A stretch of 64,000 nt of DNA, from contig OY726573.1 of assembly GCA_963383645.1 (NCBI GenBank), positions 19,841,158-19,905,157 of the forward strand. The letters are read 5' to 3'. This DNA comes from Muscardinus avellanarius (taxonomy: Eukaryota; Chordata; Mammalia; Rodentia; Gliridae). Both the position numbers and the translations under genes were made by a program. Shown here piece after piece: positions 29,123 through 41,541 of this stretch (its first letter is position 1; every line of letters starts with the position of its first letter). The notes under the pieces were generated by a model that had not been told where the DNA came from, ran no database searches, and saw nothing but the letters and a program-made list of their open reading frames with translations.

Positions 29123-30289
29123 CAATGAGGTAGACTAATTGAGCAGAAGAGGAAATGTGGTTCTAGGCATAAGAAACTATTTACATGAAGGTGGCAGAGC
29201 ACACAAAGGGAGGGGCCTGGGAGGCCACCTGTGCCAAGGTGCCGGAGAGCTGTGGGCCTCAGACACGGGAGCACTGAGGCACGTGTGTGGGATGCCCGGA
29301 TGTTCAGTAAGAAGGCCACCTGGCCGGGGTGTGTGGGAGGAGTGCCCAGCCTCCTGCAGTAATTCCTGGGAGAGGGCATCCACACGTGGGCCGGGAGCCT
29401 GAGGAGGTGGGGCATGGGGGCTTGGGGGATGCTGGAGAGAATGGAAGAAGAGGTGATACAGCCCACTGTCGCCTGGCACTCCTGCTTGGGCTCCAGGTGC
29501 AGATGTCTGTGTGCCTGCCTGGAGATTAAGAATGACCACGGATGGGATGAGGAAGACTGAATGTCAGAAACGTGTCCTACGCTGCCTAGGGAAGGGTCTG
29601 GAAAGCTGATTCTGAAGGTGTCAGGCAGCGTAAATGGTTGCTGACAGGAGAAAAGTGCTGGTGAGACAGACTCACTACTTGAGTGTCGAGTACTGGGACT
29701 GCAGGTGTGCACCACCACACAGCGCCAAGAGGCTTTCAAGGACATCGAGACAGGAGGGCCAGAGGGCAAAAAGACAAGCAGGATAAAGCCAGGGAGGGGT
29801 CCTGGGAGGGTCGGAGTCAAGAGTGTCAGGACGACAGAGCTCCAAGCAGACAGGAACAGACTGTGACCAAAGGGTCTGCCAGAACAGAACTGCTCCTGCC
29901 ATTTGGCAGTGATGGCCAGTGACTGCATGTGGGGATCTGGGGTGGAAAAACAAAGATGGAGGTAAACTACTCTTCCAAACGCTGGGCTGTGGTGGGGAAT
30001 AGGTCCTGAAGCTACAGAAAACCATGGGTTATAAGAGAGGAGTGAGCTGTTTAAAGCATTCTTGAGAACAGCTAGCAGCAGGAAAAGGCTACAGGTACTG
30101 GTGGGGCAGGTGATGTGGAGGGACTTGGGATCGAGACTCAGAAGAGGCAAGCCCAGAGCATGGGACACCCGTCCTGGCTTCCTTCTGTGAAGCCCCTCTA
30201 CTACACAAGGTAGGAATTCAGGAGGTAACTGGGTATCAAACGTGACAATGACATTAGACATACACATACTGGCTACTGCACACCATCAC
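29123..30289. other. Intergenic single-copy stretch with a long minus-strand open frame
   Basis: 1.17 kb, purine-rich on the plus strand. The minus strand is open for 389 codons (29098-30267). A 60-bp fragment of a minus-oriented SINE B1 half lies inside it at about 29660-29722 and is translated in the frame. I see no domain, signal peptide or splice pattern, so I do not call a gene. Confidence 0.5.
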
Positions 30290-31658
30290 TGTTGGGATGG
30301 CATTTGAAGCCTTGCCCAACCTGAGAGTGTATAGTAAGAGAGAAAGACCAACCTAGCACAACCCTGTTTCCAAATAAAAATAAAATAGGGCTGGGGGTGT
30401 AGCTGAGAGGTATAATGCTCCTGATTTCAATCTCTATAAATTTTTATTTATCAAAAAATAAAGCTGGGCGTGGTGACACACACTTACATCCCAGCATTTG
30501 GGAGGCTGAGACAGGAGGATCGCGGTTCACGGACAGCCGCGGTTCACAGACCTACTTAGTGAGGTCCCTTGCAACTCAGTGAGACCCTGTTTCAAAATAA
30601 AGAGTAAATAATAGGTCTATAAGTGTAGTTCGGAAGTAGAATGGCCCTGGGTTCAATCCCTAGTACCGCAAAATAAATAAATAAATAAATAAGCCAGCCA
30701 GCCAGCCAGCCAGCCAGGGTTCCACCAAGTTGCTGAGGCTGATTTGATCTGTGATCCTCCTATCTCAGCCTCCCAAGTATTAGGGTTACTGGTATATCAC
30801 CACAACCAGCTAACCTGTCCAAACTTATGTTACAGTAACCAGTTACCTTGGTTACAGCTACACAACTACCTTTTGCTCAAAATGTGGACTTCTCCCTTTG
30901 AAAACATATGATGCCTGGCTTTAAGTGTTTAAAAAAGAGCAGGATCCTTGCTGTACACTGAGACACCTGGGTTTGCTGCATCCATAGAAGCAAAGCCTCC
31001 CGTTTCCAGATTCAACCCTTTTTTTGGTCCTCACTCACTGCTCTGCCTGGCTCTGATCAAGGCACTGAGTGGGCTGTAGGTGGTGAATTCAAGTTTGCTT
31101 TAGGGTAGAAGGCTAAGAAAAAAAGCTCCTAAGTCAGGGATCATGAACTAGCCAGCGGGGAACTGGGAAGAGAGTTATACTGGCATTCTTTTTATTTGCT
31201 TTTTCTTTGGTACTAGGGATTGAACCTAGGAGCATTATACCACTGAGCTACATCCCCAACTCTTTTTATTTTAAAAGTCTTGCTAAGTTGTTGAAGTTGG
31301 CCTCGAACCTGTGATCCCCCATCTTGTTCTCCCAAATACTGGGATAACAGTCGTGTGCCACCATGCCCAGCTACACTGGTGCTCTTTTTTATATGGTTGT
31401 GTGTGGCACTGAGGATGGAACCCAGGGGCCTTCTACCTCTGAGCTATAACCCCATTCCTATTTTATTCTTTTATTACTTTGGGGGGGGGCAGTACTGGGA
31501 TTGGAACCCAGTACTGCAAAAACACGCCCAGCCCTATTTTTTATTATTTATATTGAAACAGGGCCTCACTCAGTAGCTTAGGCTGTCTTTGACCCTGCCA
31601 TCCTCCTGGCTCAGCCTCCCAAATGCTAGGATTACAGGCATTCACCACCATGCCTGGT
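30290..31658. other. Intergenic SINEs, CCAG repeat, unique sequence
   Basis: A plus SINE remnant lies at 30345-30447, a plus type 1 SINE at 30463-30672, an AAAT then a pure CCAG repeat at 30693-30717, and a minus B1 half at 30718-30810. 30811-31183 has no recognised feature. Minus SINEs follow at 31190-31375, 31385-31460 and 31490-31655. Confidence 0.65.
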
Positions 31659-32201
31659 TTTATTCTTTTATTTTTTGAAACCGAGTCTAAGTTTCGGAGG
31701 GCCTCATTAAGTTGCTAAGGCTGTCCCCAAACCTGCAATTCTCTCGTCTCAGCCTCCCAAGTACCAGGATTAGTCGTATGCCACCACACCCAACTAACAT
31801 TAGTGCTCTTAATGTACATAACTTCTTGGCACGTCTGCTTGTCTCTGCTGAGACAGTGCCTTTCTGCCACTGCTCCAGGTAGCCTGGGTGTCCACAGGCA
31901 GAAAGTGATTAGAACTCAGCCTTCTCTCTGTTAGTCCGGTTGTTTTCAAGCTGGTTATGTTGGTCCCAATATATCCGAGGGCTCTGAAGGACCCAAGGGT
32001 GTGACAACAGGCTGCCAAGTCCTGGGTGGGCTGCAGAGCTCTTGCCTCAGTTACTAGCATGGTGAGACACACTTGCAGGTGGGCCAGAGTCCTCCTATGC
32101 CCACTCTTTCACACTGGGAGTGATCCTAGGGCATGGGAGTGTCAAGGGCCCACGAGATCCAAGCAGGGTTCTCTGTGTGTTGTCAACACTGAGGGCACTG
32201 C
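31659..32201 (-). other. CYB5D2: CYB5D2 3' UTR, possibly ending in a SINE
   Basis: Downstream of the CYB5D2 stop on the minus strand, 31799-32201 is single-copy sequence without a clear AATAAA. A SINE in the gene's sense direction follows (31798 down to about 31660), and its linker gives two AATAAA hexamers on the minus strand, at 31667-31672 and 31659-31664. Using these is an inference. Confidence 0.4.
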
Positions 32202-32418
32202 TCAGAGTGGAATGAAGCATGTGATGGCCAGAGGCGGACAACCTTCATATTCCCCCAATCTGGGGTCATCCAGGTCCCCACGGTTTGAGTGCATAGGGTT
32301 GTCCAGTGTCTGCCCACTAGGGGGGCCGGTTGCTTTCACACACACGCAGTGGGGCTCTTTGGTCCCTGGCTTATACAGCTTCCTGGGGACGCCAACCCAG
32401 TCTCTGCTCATGCCTCCA
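32202..32418 (-). CDS. CYB5D2: CYB5D2 exon 4 (terminal coding exon)
   Basis: 217 bp following tctgtccctag on the minus strand. It completes a split Ser codon, then reads [40 protein letters not shown] and ends [13 protein letters not shown] with TGA at 32204-32202. Confidence 0.97.
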
Positions 32419-33614
32419 CTAGGGACAGAAGAAAGAAGGAAGTCTTCTTAAAGTGCGAACACATAAGCCCTCCTGGGATGGAGGGGAGCAGCCAGCAGGC
32501 CTACAGGAAGGAGGCTTTCCCTTCCTGCCTCCTGGTGTGCTCTCCTGTCTTCCTCCAGGCCCCTGCACCCAGTACCCTCTCCCTGGCTGTCCCTCCTGAG
32601 AAGGTGGCATGGCTCCCTGCACTCGTGCTGATGGCTGGGGAAGGATCACCCCAGTGGCCTGTTCCTTTTCCCGGGCGATCTAGTACAGGGCAGTGTCCAG
32701 GACTTAGTGTGTGAGCACTTGGTGGGCTGGTAACTTGGGCCCGCTGGATTCAGGGTTGCTGCCAGTCAGCTCTTGATGCCACTGGGTTTCAGAGATGGGG
32801 CTCAATGTAGCCTGGCAGCCTCTGGGGCAGAGGGACCTCACACCCCTTAGGGTACTGACTCTGGTCTCTTATGGACTCAAGAGGCCTTGCCAAAGGAAAA
32901 TGTGATTCTTACAACTCATGTCTCATAGAAATTCTAGTGCCAGGGATCAGAATCATATGCTGTCGGAGAAACCACCCAAAATCATGGCCACCAGGACACC
33001 AAAATGCTCCTGTCCAGCTGCCCATTCCAGCAATGATGCTTGCTGAGTCCCTGAATCCAGCCTTCAGAGTGTGCAGGGATGGGTCTTACACTTGCTGGGA
33101 TGCACCTGGGAGGCAGCTGCTGAGTGCAAGACAAGGGGCAGGTGCTCCAGTAGCACAGGCAAGCACCTAGATGCAGCCACAGACTCGAGGTCCTCCTGGA
33201 AGCTTAGTTCACTGAGGTGACCTGCACTCCTGCTTCTGTCCCAGAAAGGCCACCCACATCCCAGCCTCTCCCTCTAACATGGGAAGGCCAGGTTCTCAGC
33301 TTCTCAGCGTGAGCTCTCTTCTATTGTGTGTTTCGTACTGGGGATTAAACCCAGAGGCATTCTATCTGAGCTATACCCTCAGGTCTAATTTATTATTTAT
33401 TTATTTTTTTTTTGGAGGAACTGTGGATTGAACTCAGAAGCATTCTACCTTGAAGCTACACCTCCAGCCCTAATTTTTATTCTTTATTTTTGAAACAGAG
33501 TCTCACTGAGTTGCAAAGGGCATCATCAAGTAGCTGAGTCTGTCTTCAAGCTGTGATCCTCCTGTCTTAGCCTCCCAAATGCTGGGATAACAAGTGTGCA
33601 CCACAACACCTGGA

Positions 33615-33661
<47 letters not shown>

Positions 33662-34482
33662 TATTATTATTGTTGTTGTTGTTTTCTGCAGTACTGGGGA
33701 TTGAACCCAGGGACAGACTACCTCCAAATTACACTCCCAGCCCTATTTTTTTAATTCTTTTTTCTTTCTGGTGGTACTGGGATTTCTGGAAACCCTTCTA
33801 CCTCTGGCTATACTCCCAGACCTATTTTATATATTTTTTTGGAAACAGGGTCTCTTAAGCTAGTGAGGCTGATTTCGAACCAGCACAATCCTCTTGTCTC
33901 CACCTCCCAAGCGCGGGGATTACAAGTGTGCACCACCACGCCCGGCTTTATGCTTTTTTTAAAATATGGAAACAGGGTCTCTTAAGCCAGCATGGCTGGC
34001 TTTGAACTGGCGCAACCCTCCTGTCTCTGCCTCCCAAGCATGGGGATTACAAGCATGCGCCACCATGCCCAGCCTACTTTTTAATTTTTATTTTGAAATA
34101 GGGTCTCACTAAGTTGCCAAGGGCCTAAGTAGCTGAGGCTGTCTGCAATCTGCGATCCTCCTGTCTCAGCCCTCCAAGTACTGGGATTACAAGCGTGCGC
34201 TGTCACACCCAGCTCATTATTTTTTTAGTTTGAAAAAGGGTATCCCTAAATTGCTGAGGCAGTCCTTGCACCTGCAATTTTACTATCTCAGTCTGCTGAG
34301 TACTGGGATTACCGGCATGCATGTGTCACTGTGCCTGGCTCATCAGTAATGTTTTTTTTTCTCCTTTTTTGATGGTGGTACTGGGGATTAAACCCAGAGG
34401 AATTCTACCCCTGAGCTATAACCTGTGTACCATTTCTTTCCTTCCTTCCTTCCTTCCTTCCTTCCTTCCTTCCTTCCTTCCT

Positions 34483-34553
<71 letters not shown>

Positions 34554-37500
34554 GTAGTACTGGGGATGGAACCCAGGGGCATTCTACCTCCAAGCTACAC
34601 CTCCAGCCCAATTTTTTTATTCTTTATTTTGAAACAAGGTCTCACTGAATTGCAAAGGGCCTCGCTAAGTAACTGAAGCTGAAGCTGTCTGTGGATCCTC
34701 CTGTCTCAGCCTCCCAAATGCTGGGATTACAACCATGTGCCACCACACCCTCTTCTTTTTTTTTTTTTTTGCCATACTTTGTATTGAACTCTGGGGCATT
34801 CTACCTCTGCTATACCTTCAGCCCTATTTTTTTGTTCTTTAATTTGAAACGGGTCCCAGTAAGTTGCAGAGGGCCTCACTAAGTAGCTGAGGCTGGTACT
34901 AGGATTACAGGCATGTGCCACCACAACCAGCTTCATCAGTAATTGTTTAGAATAATTTTTTTTTGGGGGGGCGGGTCTGAGGGTGGAACCCAGGGGCATT
35001 CGACCTCCGAGCTACACCTCCTGCCCTATTTTTTTACTCTTTATTTTGAAACCGGGTCTCACTGAGTTGCAGAGGGCCTCACTAGGTAGCTGAGGCTGTC
35101 CGCGAACCGCGATCCTCCGGTCTCAGCCTCCTGAACGCTGGGATTAGAAGCGTGCGCCACCACGCCCGGCTTAGAAGAATATTTTAAGAAGAAAATTTAG
35201 ACTGAGTGTGGAGCATGCTTGTAATTCTAGCATATGGGAGGCTAAGACCATAGGATCGAGGTTTGCGGACAGCCTTAGCTACTAAGTGAGGCCCTTCGCA
35301 ACCAGTGAGACCCTTTTCCAACAATAAAAAAGACTAAGGCTAGGCATGGTGGTGCACACTTGGGAGACTGAGACAGGAGGATCGCACAGGTTCAAAGCCA
35401 GCCTCAGCTACTTAGTGAGGCTCTCAGCAACTTAGTGAGACCCTGTTTCCAAATAAAGTACAAAATAGGTCTGGGAGTATAGCCCGGAGGTAGAAAAGCC
35501 CCTGGGTTCCACCCTCAGTACCACCAAAAACATAAAAAGCAAAAATAAAAACTAAAAAAACAAAAACAAACAAAAAACCCTAAAAACTAAAAACTAGGGG
35601 CTGGGGGTATAGCTCGGAGGTATAATGTTCCTGGGTTCCATCCCCAATACTGGAAAAAAAAAAAAAAAAAAAAAAAAGAAGCTTTAACATGAAAGTTTAG
35701 CCACTATCACTGGGCACATATGTTTTGAACCTTTTCAAAGTTCAAAATTATGGATTCCCTAAAATTATTCCCTAAAATTATGGATTCCCTAAATTATGCA
35801 GACAGGGTGCTCTAGAAGCTGGGTTTTAGAGTGGAGCAGAGCCTGAGCCCAAGGACCACCTCTCACCTCTTCTGGGAACACCACAGCCGGCTGCCCTTGG
35901 AGGCGCTCCACTCTGTGTTGCACGGTGGGAATTTCTGCTTCTCTTTCTGCTCCTGTTGATTCGCCTCCAGGCCTTTGGCCATCATGGCTTCCGCCTGGGT
36001 CAGCCCTGGGGTTGGCAGCCCGTCCTCTCCATAGAACCTGCCTATTACCCGTCCTGTGGTAACAAGGAGTGAGGTCAGAGGAGCAGCAGGAGAAAGGCAA
36101 GAGCAGAGGTTGAGCACTTGGAGCCGCTCAAGAGGCAGAAGTTTGAACTCTGGACCTACAACAACCTGCCAGGTACTTTACTGACTTGTGCTGGCCAGGA
36201 ATGGTGGCGCACACCCATCATCTCAGTACTATGAGGGTTGAGACAGAAAGAGCACAGGTTTACAGCCAGCCTTGACAATTCAGTGACACACTTAGCAACC
36301 TAGCAAGACCTTGTTTTAAAACAAGAAGCAAAATAGGGCTGGGGATGTTGCTCCAAGATCACTCTTGAGTCAATCCCCAGTAAAACACACGCACACACAC
36401 ACACACATACACCCTCTCTCCTACTGGTACTGGAAGGTTGTTTTTTTTTTTTTTTTTTGGCGGTACTGGGGATGGAACCCTGGGGCATTCTACCTCGGAG
36501 CTACATTCCCAGCCCTATTTTATATTCATTTATCTTGAAACAGGGTCTCATTGAGTTGCACAGGGACTCGCTAAGTAGCTGAGGCTGGCTGCAAACGTGC
36601 GGTCCTCCTGTCTCAGCCTCCCGAATGCTGGGATTACGAGCGTGCACCACCACGCCCGGCTTCCCCACTTCACTTCTAGTTGCTTTTCCACTCAGTCCCT
36701 TGCTTACCGTCCACTACAGCACATTTGTTTCCTCCCTACTCCTTGACCATGCACCGCCTCCACCTCAGGTACTACTCTTCAATCAGCCTGGAATATTCTT
36801 TCCCCAAGAAGTATGGCTGCTGCTTCCCATCTGCTGGGTCTCAGCATCATTTCTAGGGGGGCTTTGCGAGACACGCGCTCTAAAGGTGTCTTGCACTGCA
36901 AAACAAACCTCCGTTGCAGTTTTACTCACACCCTAACAGGGGCCCTTCTCCTGGGCTTGCAGTCTTTGGGTTGGCCCAGCACACAGGTTTTGACTACAGA
37001 ATGGCTCAGTATTACATGGTGACAAGCCTGTCTTGGTGAGTTTTAGATATGACACCCAAAGAGAGGACAGTAGGAGCAGAGGTAACAAGAGTTCTAGAAG
37101 CTGTGTTGAGGGAACAGTGCTTGGAGGCTGGGTCTCTAAACCAGTTCTACATCTAGAGTCCCACTCTCCAGAAATGGCAGTGCTCTCATCTTCTCTTGAG
37201 GTCTGGCTCCATGGCTGCCACCACGGCGTCCTAACCGGCTTCACTTCTGTGTGCACCTTAACAATGTGCTTTCATCCCCTAACGTCTTAAGGGATTCTTG
37301 TGACCCGAACGAGCTTCACAACGGGTCCCCATCCATGCAAATGAGCTCAAACTATATTCAATTCATCCCTGGTCTCTGTGAGGACCAGACCCTAGGAGAC
37401 ATTCAAGTATGTCCTGACTTTAACTGAGATCTTTCTGAGGCACTGTCAACCACATGTCCCCTATGTGTCTGCAGGAGGCTAGCTTGCAATCTCACTGGGC

Positions 37501-39081
37501 CACAAGCTGCACTTCCAGCAGGCTTCCAGCTCTCAGCAGTGTTTGATCTGCCGTTCTTTGCCCACTTGTAAAACTTCCCTCACACTGGTCGTGGTGGTGC
37601 ACACTTGTAATCCCAGTACTTAGGTGGCTGAGACAGGAGGATCATGGTTCGAGGACAGCCTCAGCTACTTGGTGAGGCCTTCTGCAACTCAATGAGACTC
37701 TGTTTCAAAATAAAGAATAAAAAATAGGGCTGGAGTGTAGCTCAGAGGTACCGCAAAAAAAAAAAAAAAAAAGCCCCAAACTCCAAAACAATAAGCAAAC
37801 AAAAAAACTTCCCTCCCTTCTTCCTTTTTCTGGTACTAGTCTAGTACTAGTCCTTTTTAAAAATTTTTTCCTTTGCTAAGGGCCTCAAAGATGCTGGCCT
37901 CAAACCTGTGATCCTCTTGCCTCGGCCTCCCAAGTACTGTGATTACAGGTGTGCACCACCATGGCCAGCACAAACCAAAGGGGTGTGTGTGTGTGTGTGT
38001 TACTGTGGATTGAACCCAGGAACATTCTACCTCTGAACCTCTGCGCTACATCCCCATTCCTATTATTTTGACACAGGGTCTCACTAGGTTGATGAAAGTC
38101 TCAATACTCATCGAGGCTGTCCTGGAGCTACGATCCTTCTGTCTCAGCCTCCCGAGTCCTGGAATTACAAGTGTACGCCACTATGCCCAGCTCAAACCAG
38201 GATTAAATTGAAAAATCCAGAGCTAGTTTTCAGATTTTTTTTTTTTTTTTCAGTGCTGGAGATGAAACCCAAGAGCATGCCAGGCAAGCTTTCTACAACT
38301 TAACTACATTCCTGGCAACTATTTTTCAGATTTTAACCTTGAGTCCAATCCCTAAAGAATATTGGCTTTCTCCTGCCAAAAAAATTGCTAGCCCAACAAG
38401 TGAAATGTATGGAAATGAACTACCTACCAACAAATACATAATTCTTCTCATAGAATGAAAGCCAACGTTGTAGTGTCAGCATCTCAGAGAAGGACAGGTC
38501 AGTGATATCATCCACAAGGCCTGCTTCTGAGTAGTCTCCGGTCACAAATGCTCTGGATGCATCTCGGCCTAGAGTGGAGAGGTTTCCAACAGATTCAGCT
38601 GTAAATCACTCACACTGTACCAACTCAAACATCTGTTTTCAGGGAAAAAAATGTTCTCTCCCTTTCTAGCCCCAGAGAAATGCAGACCCTTCCATGACAG
38701 ATGTTTCTGGGCCTGGGACACACATCTCTTCGGCATCTGTCAATCTTTTAGTTTACCTTGAGCAATATTATCACAGCTGACCACTTCCTTTTTTTTTTTT
38801 TTTTTTTTTTTTGCAGGTCTGGGGATGGAACCCAGGGGCATTCGACCTCCGAGCTACACCCCCTGCCCTATTTTTTATTCTTTATTTTGAAACAGGGTCT
38901 CACTAAGTTGCAGAGGGCCTCACTAAGTAGTACCTGAGGCTGTCTTGAAACCATGATCTTCCTGTCTCAGCCTCCCAAATGTTGGAATTACAAGCGTGTG
39001 CCCCCATGCCCAGCTTACTTTAATTAATTTGTTTACTTATTGTACTGAGAATTGACCCAGGGACGTTCTACCAACAAAATA

Positions 39082-39117
<36 letters not shown>

Positions 39118-41239
39118 TATATATTTTGTTTGTTTGTTTTTGTTTTGTTTTGTTGGTACTGGGGTTCCTGGAAACCCTTCTCTGGGCTACACTCCCAGAC
39201 CTATTTTATATTTTTATTTGGAAACAGGGTCTCTTAAGCCAGCGAGGCTGGCTTCGAACCAGCATGATCCTCCTGTCTCTGCCTCCCAAGCGCAGGGATT
39301 ACAAATATATATTTGTACTGGGGATTGAACCAGAAGCATTCTATTTCCAAGTTGTTATACCCCAGCCGATTTTTTTTTTTTTTTTTTTGCAGGTCTGGGG
39401 ATGGAACTCAGAGGCATTCAACCTCCAAGCTACACCCTCTGCCGTATAGCTTTTGTGCCACCATGCCTGGCTCCCCAGCCAGAGTTTTTAAACTTTTTAT
39501 TTGGAAACAGGGTCTCACTAAGTTGCGGAGGGTCTTGCTAAATTGCTAAGGCTGGCTTCAAACATTGGATCCTCCTGTCTCAGCCTCCCAAATACTGGGG
39601 CTACAAGCATCCCCTATCTAATGCCTGGTTTATTTATTTAGCTTTTTAATTTTGAAACAGTTTTAGAAAATTGTGGAGGGCCTCACATAAGTTGCAGAGG
39701 GTGGCTGGAACCATCTCAGCCTCCCAAGTACTGGGATTAGAGGAATGTGTCACCATGTCCAGTTGAATTGTACACTTTTTTTCTTTTCTGGTACTGGGGA
39801 TACAATCCAGGGGCATTCTACCTCTGAGCTACATCCCCAACCCTATTTTACTTTTTATTTTCAAACAGGGTTTCACTAGGTTGAGTCACACTACTTGCTG
39901 AAGCTGTCCTTGAACCTGTGACCCCTGTCTCAGCCTCCCAAGTACTGTACAAGCATAGGCCACCACACCTGACTGAACTTACACTTTAAAAGAGCAGATT
40001 TTCTGTGAATTGTGTATCCCCCCACCCCCCGTGGTACTGGGGACTGAACCCAGGGGCATTCTACCTGCGAGCTACAACCCAGCCCTATTTCGTTTTTATT
40101 TTGAAACAGGGTCTCACTAGGTGAGAGTATCATACTTGCTGAGGCTGTCCTTGAAACTGTGATCCTTCTGTCTCAACCTTTTAAGTAATGGGATTACAAG
40201 CATGTACCAGGGCCCTCCACAATTCAGTGAGACCCTGCTTTAAATAAAGGACAAAAAATAGGGCTGGAGGTAGAATGTCACTGGGTTCAACCCTCACTTC
40301 TTAAAAAAAAAAAATCTGGTTGGTAAAGCAACATCTCCTAAAGTACTAGGCTGGTGGTCCTGATCAGGGTCCTGTCTGTGCTTAGTTGTGAGGGCTTGAG
40401 GCAAATCACATTCTTCCATCCCCTAACGTAAAACATGGACAGCAGAAAAAACATGACAAGATTCTTTGAGGCCCTAACGGCGCTTCACTAAGTTGCTGAG
40501 GATGGCCTGGAACCTGCGATCCTGTCTCAGCCTCATATGTTCTGAGATTACAGGCGTTGTTGTTGTTATTGGGACAGGGTCTCACTGTGGCCCACCTGCT
40601 TTCAAACTTGAAATTCTCCTGCTTAAGTCTCCGGAGTAGGTACTTCAGAATGCACCCACACATCAGCTTATTAAAAGACCATAAAGGTGGACGCTTTGTT
40701 CCGCACTCACCTTATATCTTTTAGGAAAAGCAGAGAAGTGCATCTGCCTTGGGGACAAACCCCACACAAACCAGATGAGTTTCTTTTGGGGAAAAACTTC
40801 AGGTGGGTGCTCAGAGAGGCGGCTGGAACTAGGAGTGGATCTATGAGAGCGGAGACTGGGTCTCTTTCATCTCTGTGCTCCAGAGTCCCGCATTTACCCT
40901 GGCACAGAGCCGTTATCCCGCTGCCCTCCCCTTCCCCGCCCGCCCGCCCTCCCGCGCCGAGCAGAACGCGTGCGCAGCCTCGTCAGTACCTGCGAAGCCG
41001 CTGTAGTGCGCCCCGGGCTCGTAGTGCCTCCGGCCGGAGGACACGTCGTAGACGCGGCCGAGGAGCGCCAAGTAGAGGCCGGGGTCCCCGGGGCCGCCGC
41101 GGTAGTGGGCCAGCTCCTCGGGCATGAAAAGGCGAGAGCCGGCGCGGGGGCCCCACCAGCCCGCCAGCCGCGCCGCCACCACCGCCGCCACCACCGCGGC
41201 CAGGCTCAGCAAGAATCCACGCCCGCGGGGCCTCTGCAT
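32202..41239 (-). CDS. CYB5D2: CYB5D2 (neuferricin), complete, four exons, 264 residues
   Basis: Neuferricin is a haem-binding protein of the MAPR group of cytochrome b5-like proteins, entering the secretory or endomembrane system. Exons on the minus strand: 41239-40990, 38568-38428, 36053-35867, 32418-32202. They sum to 795 bp, 264 residues plus TGA, the length I remember for the human protein. Residues 9-29 (hydrophobic [21 protein letters not shown]) form a signal peptide or anchor. The b5-like domain covers about residues 36-130 and contains [20 protein letters not shown]. Like PGRMC proteins it lacks the HPGG motif of classical cytochrome b5 and has tyrosines six residues apart (Y73, Y79). 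The C-terminal half has several cysteines ([27 protein letters not shown]). The ATG at 41239 has a weak context, but no upstream in-frame ATG is present. Confidence 0.97.
32419..35866 (-). other. CYB5D2: CYB5D2 intron 3, SINE-rich
   Basis: 32419-33325 is single-copy with open frames but no exon I can support. Then, all minus-oriented: ID half 33335-33390; SINE 33400-33614; ATT repeat 33618-33682; ID half 33690-33755; palindrome-type SINE 33765-33948; its truncated relative 33964-34074; B1 halves 34075-34217 and 34218-34343; a nested group 34352-34932 bounded by CATCAGTAAT at 34341-34350 and 34933-34942; SINE 34959-35171. Plus elements: 35198-35330 and 35594-35677 (one SINE) split by a type 2 SINE 35335-35527. 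35678-35866 is unique. Confidence 0.7.
34436..34553. repeat. Compound CCTT then CTTT microsatellite, about 118 bp
   Basis: Twelve or so CCTT units (to about 34487) run into about 17 CTTT units (to 34553). It lies at the poly-T end of the minus SINE at 34554-34745, so it has grown from a SINE tail. Open frames through it encode only Ser/Phe/Leu or Lys/Glu/Arg runs. Confidence 0.95.
35867..36053 (-). CDS. CYB5D2: CYB5D2 exon 3
   Basis: 187 bp between ttaccacag and AAGAG|gtgaga on the minus strand. It reads [20 protein letters not shown], then [20 protein letters not shown] and GSRLWCSQK. Confidence 0.97.
36054..38427 (-). other. CYB5D2: CYB5D2 intron 2
   Basis: A plus SINE covers 36191-36383, running into a CA repeat at 36384-36413. 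A minus type 1 SINE lies at 36438-36661. 36662-37575 is single-copy with no recognised element. A plus SINE at 37580-37772 has AAACTTCCCTC on both sides. Minus elements follow at 37863-37975, a GT repeat at 37983-38000 with a SINE at 38001-38193, and a decayed full-length ID at 38236-38313. Confidence 0.7.
38428..38568 (-). CDS. CYB5D2: CYB5D2 exon 2
   Basis: 141 bp between ccactctag and GTTG|gtaggt on the minus strand. It reads [20 protein letters not shown], then [20 protein letters not shown], the second part of the b5-like domain. The donor is placed at GTTG|gtaggt because this keeps the Gly-Arg-Val-Ile frame into exon 3. Confidence 0.97.
38569..40989 (-). other. CYB5D2: CYB5D2 intron 1, mostly minus-oriented SINEs
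   Basis: 38569-38785 is unique. Minus SINEs lie at 38790-39017; ID half 39040-39078; CATA/TA repeat 39081-39124; palindrome-type SINE 39140-39305; ID half 39315-39370; nested elements 39371-39632; B1 half 39640-39765; SINEs 39785-39972 and 40025-40208. A plus fragment covers 40209-40310 and a minus B1 fragment about 40480-40655. 40660-40989 becomes GC-rich towards the promoter CpG island. Confidence 0.68.
40990..41239 (-). CDS. CYB5D2: CYB5D2 exon 1
   Basis: 250 bp from ATG (41239-41237) to GCAG|gtactg on the minus strand. It reads [10 protein letters not shown], the hydrophobic segment, [20 protein letters not shown] and [12 protein letters not shown]. The reading frame is open upstream to at least 41362 but has no ATG there. 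Confidence 0.96.
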
Positions 41240-41305
41240 CCAGACGGCGGCGCGCGCCCCACGCTCCCGAAGCCGCCGCCTCTCTAGACGGCGGGGACGC
41301 TGCCG

Positions 41306-41313
41306 TGACGTCA
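41306..41313. promoter_or_regulatory. Palindromic CRE, TGACGTCA
   Basis: Perfect eight-base cAMP response element, the CREB/ATF site, about 66 bp upstream of the CYB5D2 ATG. Confidence 0.7.
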
Positions 41314-41481
41314 CCAGCGCGACTCTCGCACTGCCGCCTGGGAGTCGTGGCGTGGAGCTCACTCCTTGGCTCCGACTCGTCCTCGCCCTTTTTCAGCATC
41401 GGAGGGGAACGTGGAGGGAAGCCCAGAACGTGGCGCCGCACGAAAAGGACCTTTCCTGCTTAAGGTCATCCGCCCCCAATA

Positions 41482-41490
41482 AAGATGGCG
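41482..41490 (+). promoter_or_regulatory. YY1-like site AAGATGGCG next to a CCAAT box
   Basis: AAGATGGCG matches the core of the YY1 motif typical of start sites of housekeeping genes and follows CCAAT at 41476-41480. Orientation fits transcription towards ZZEF1. The ATG inside would be an upstream start if it were transcribed. Confidence 0.6.
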
Positions 41491-41534
41491 TCAGGAGGAA
41501 CGGCAGGCTGACGCAGCTGCCGGGACGGGCCCCC

Positions 41535-41541
41535 CTTCCGG
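41535..41541 (-). promoter_or_regulatory. ETS/GABP site CTTCCGG
   Basis: Consensus ETS core in the CpG island; a second one, CCGGAAG, is at 41652-41658 in the opposite orientation. Confidence 0.55.

Noticed and set aside
34436..34582. Lys/Glu/Arg- or Ser/Phe-rich peptides
   Set aside because: Translation of a CCTT/CTTT microsatellite.
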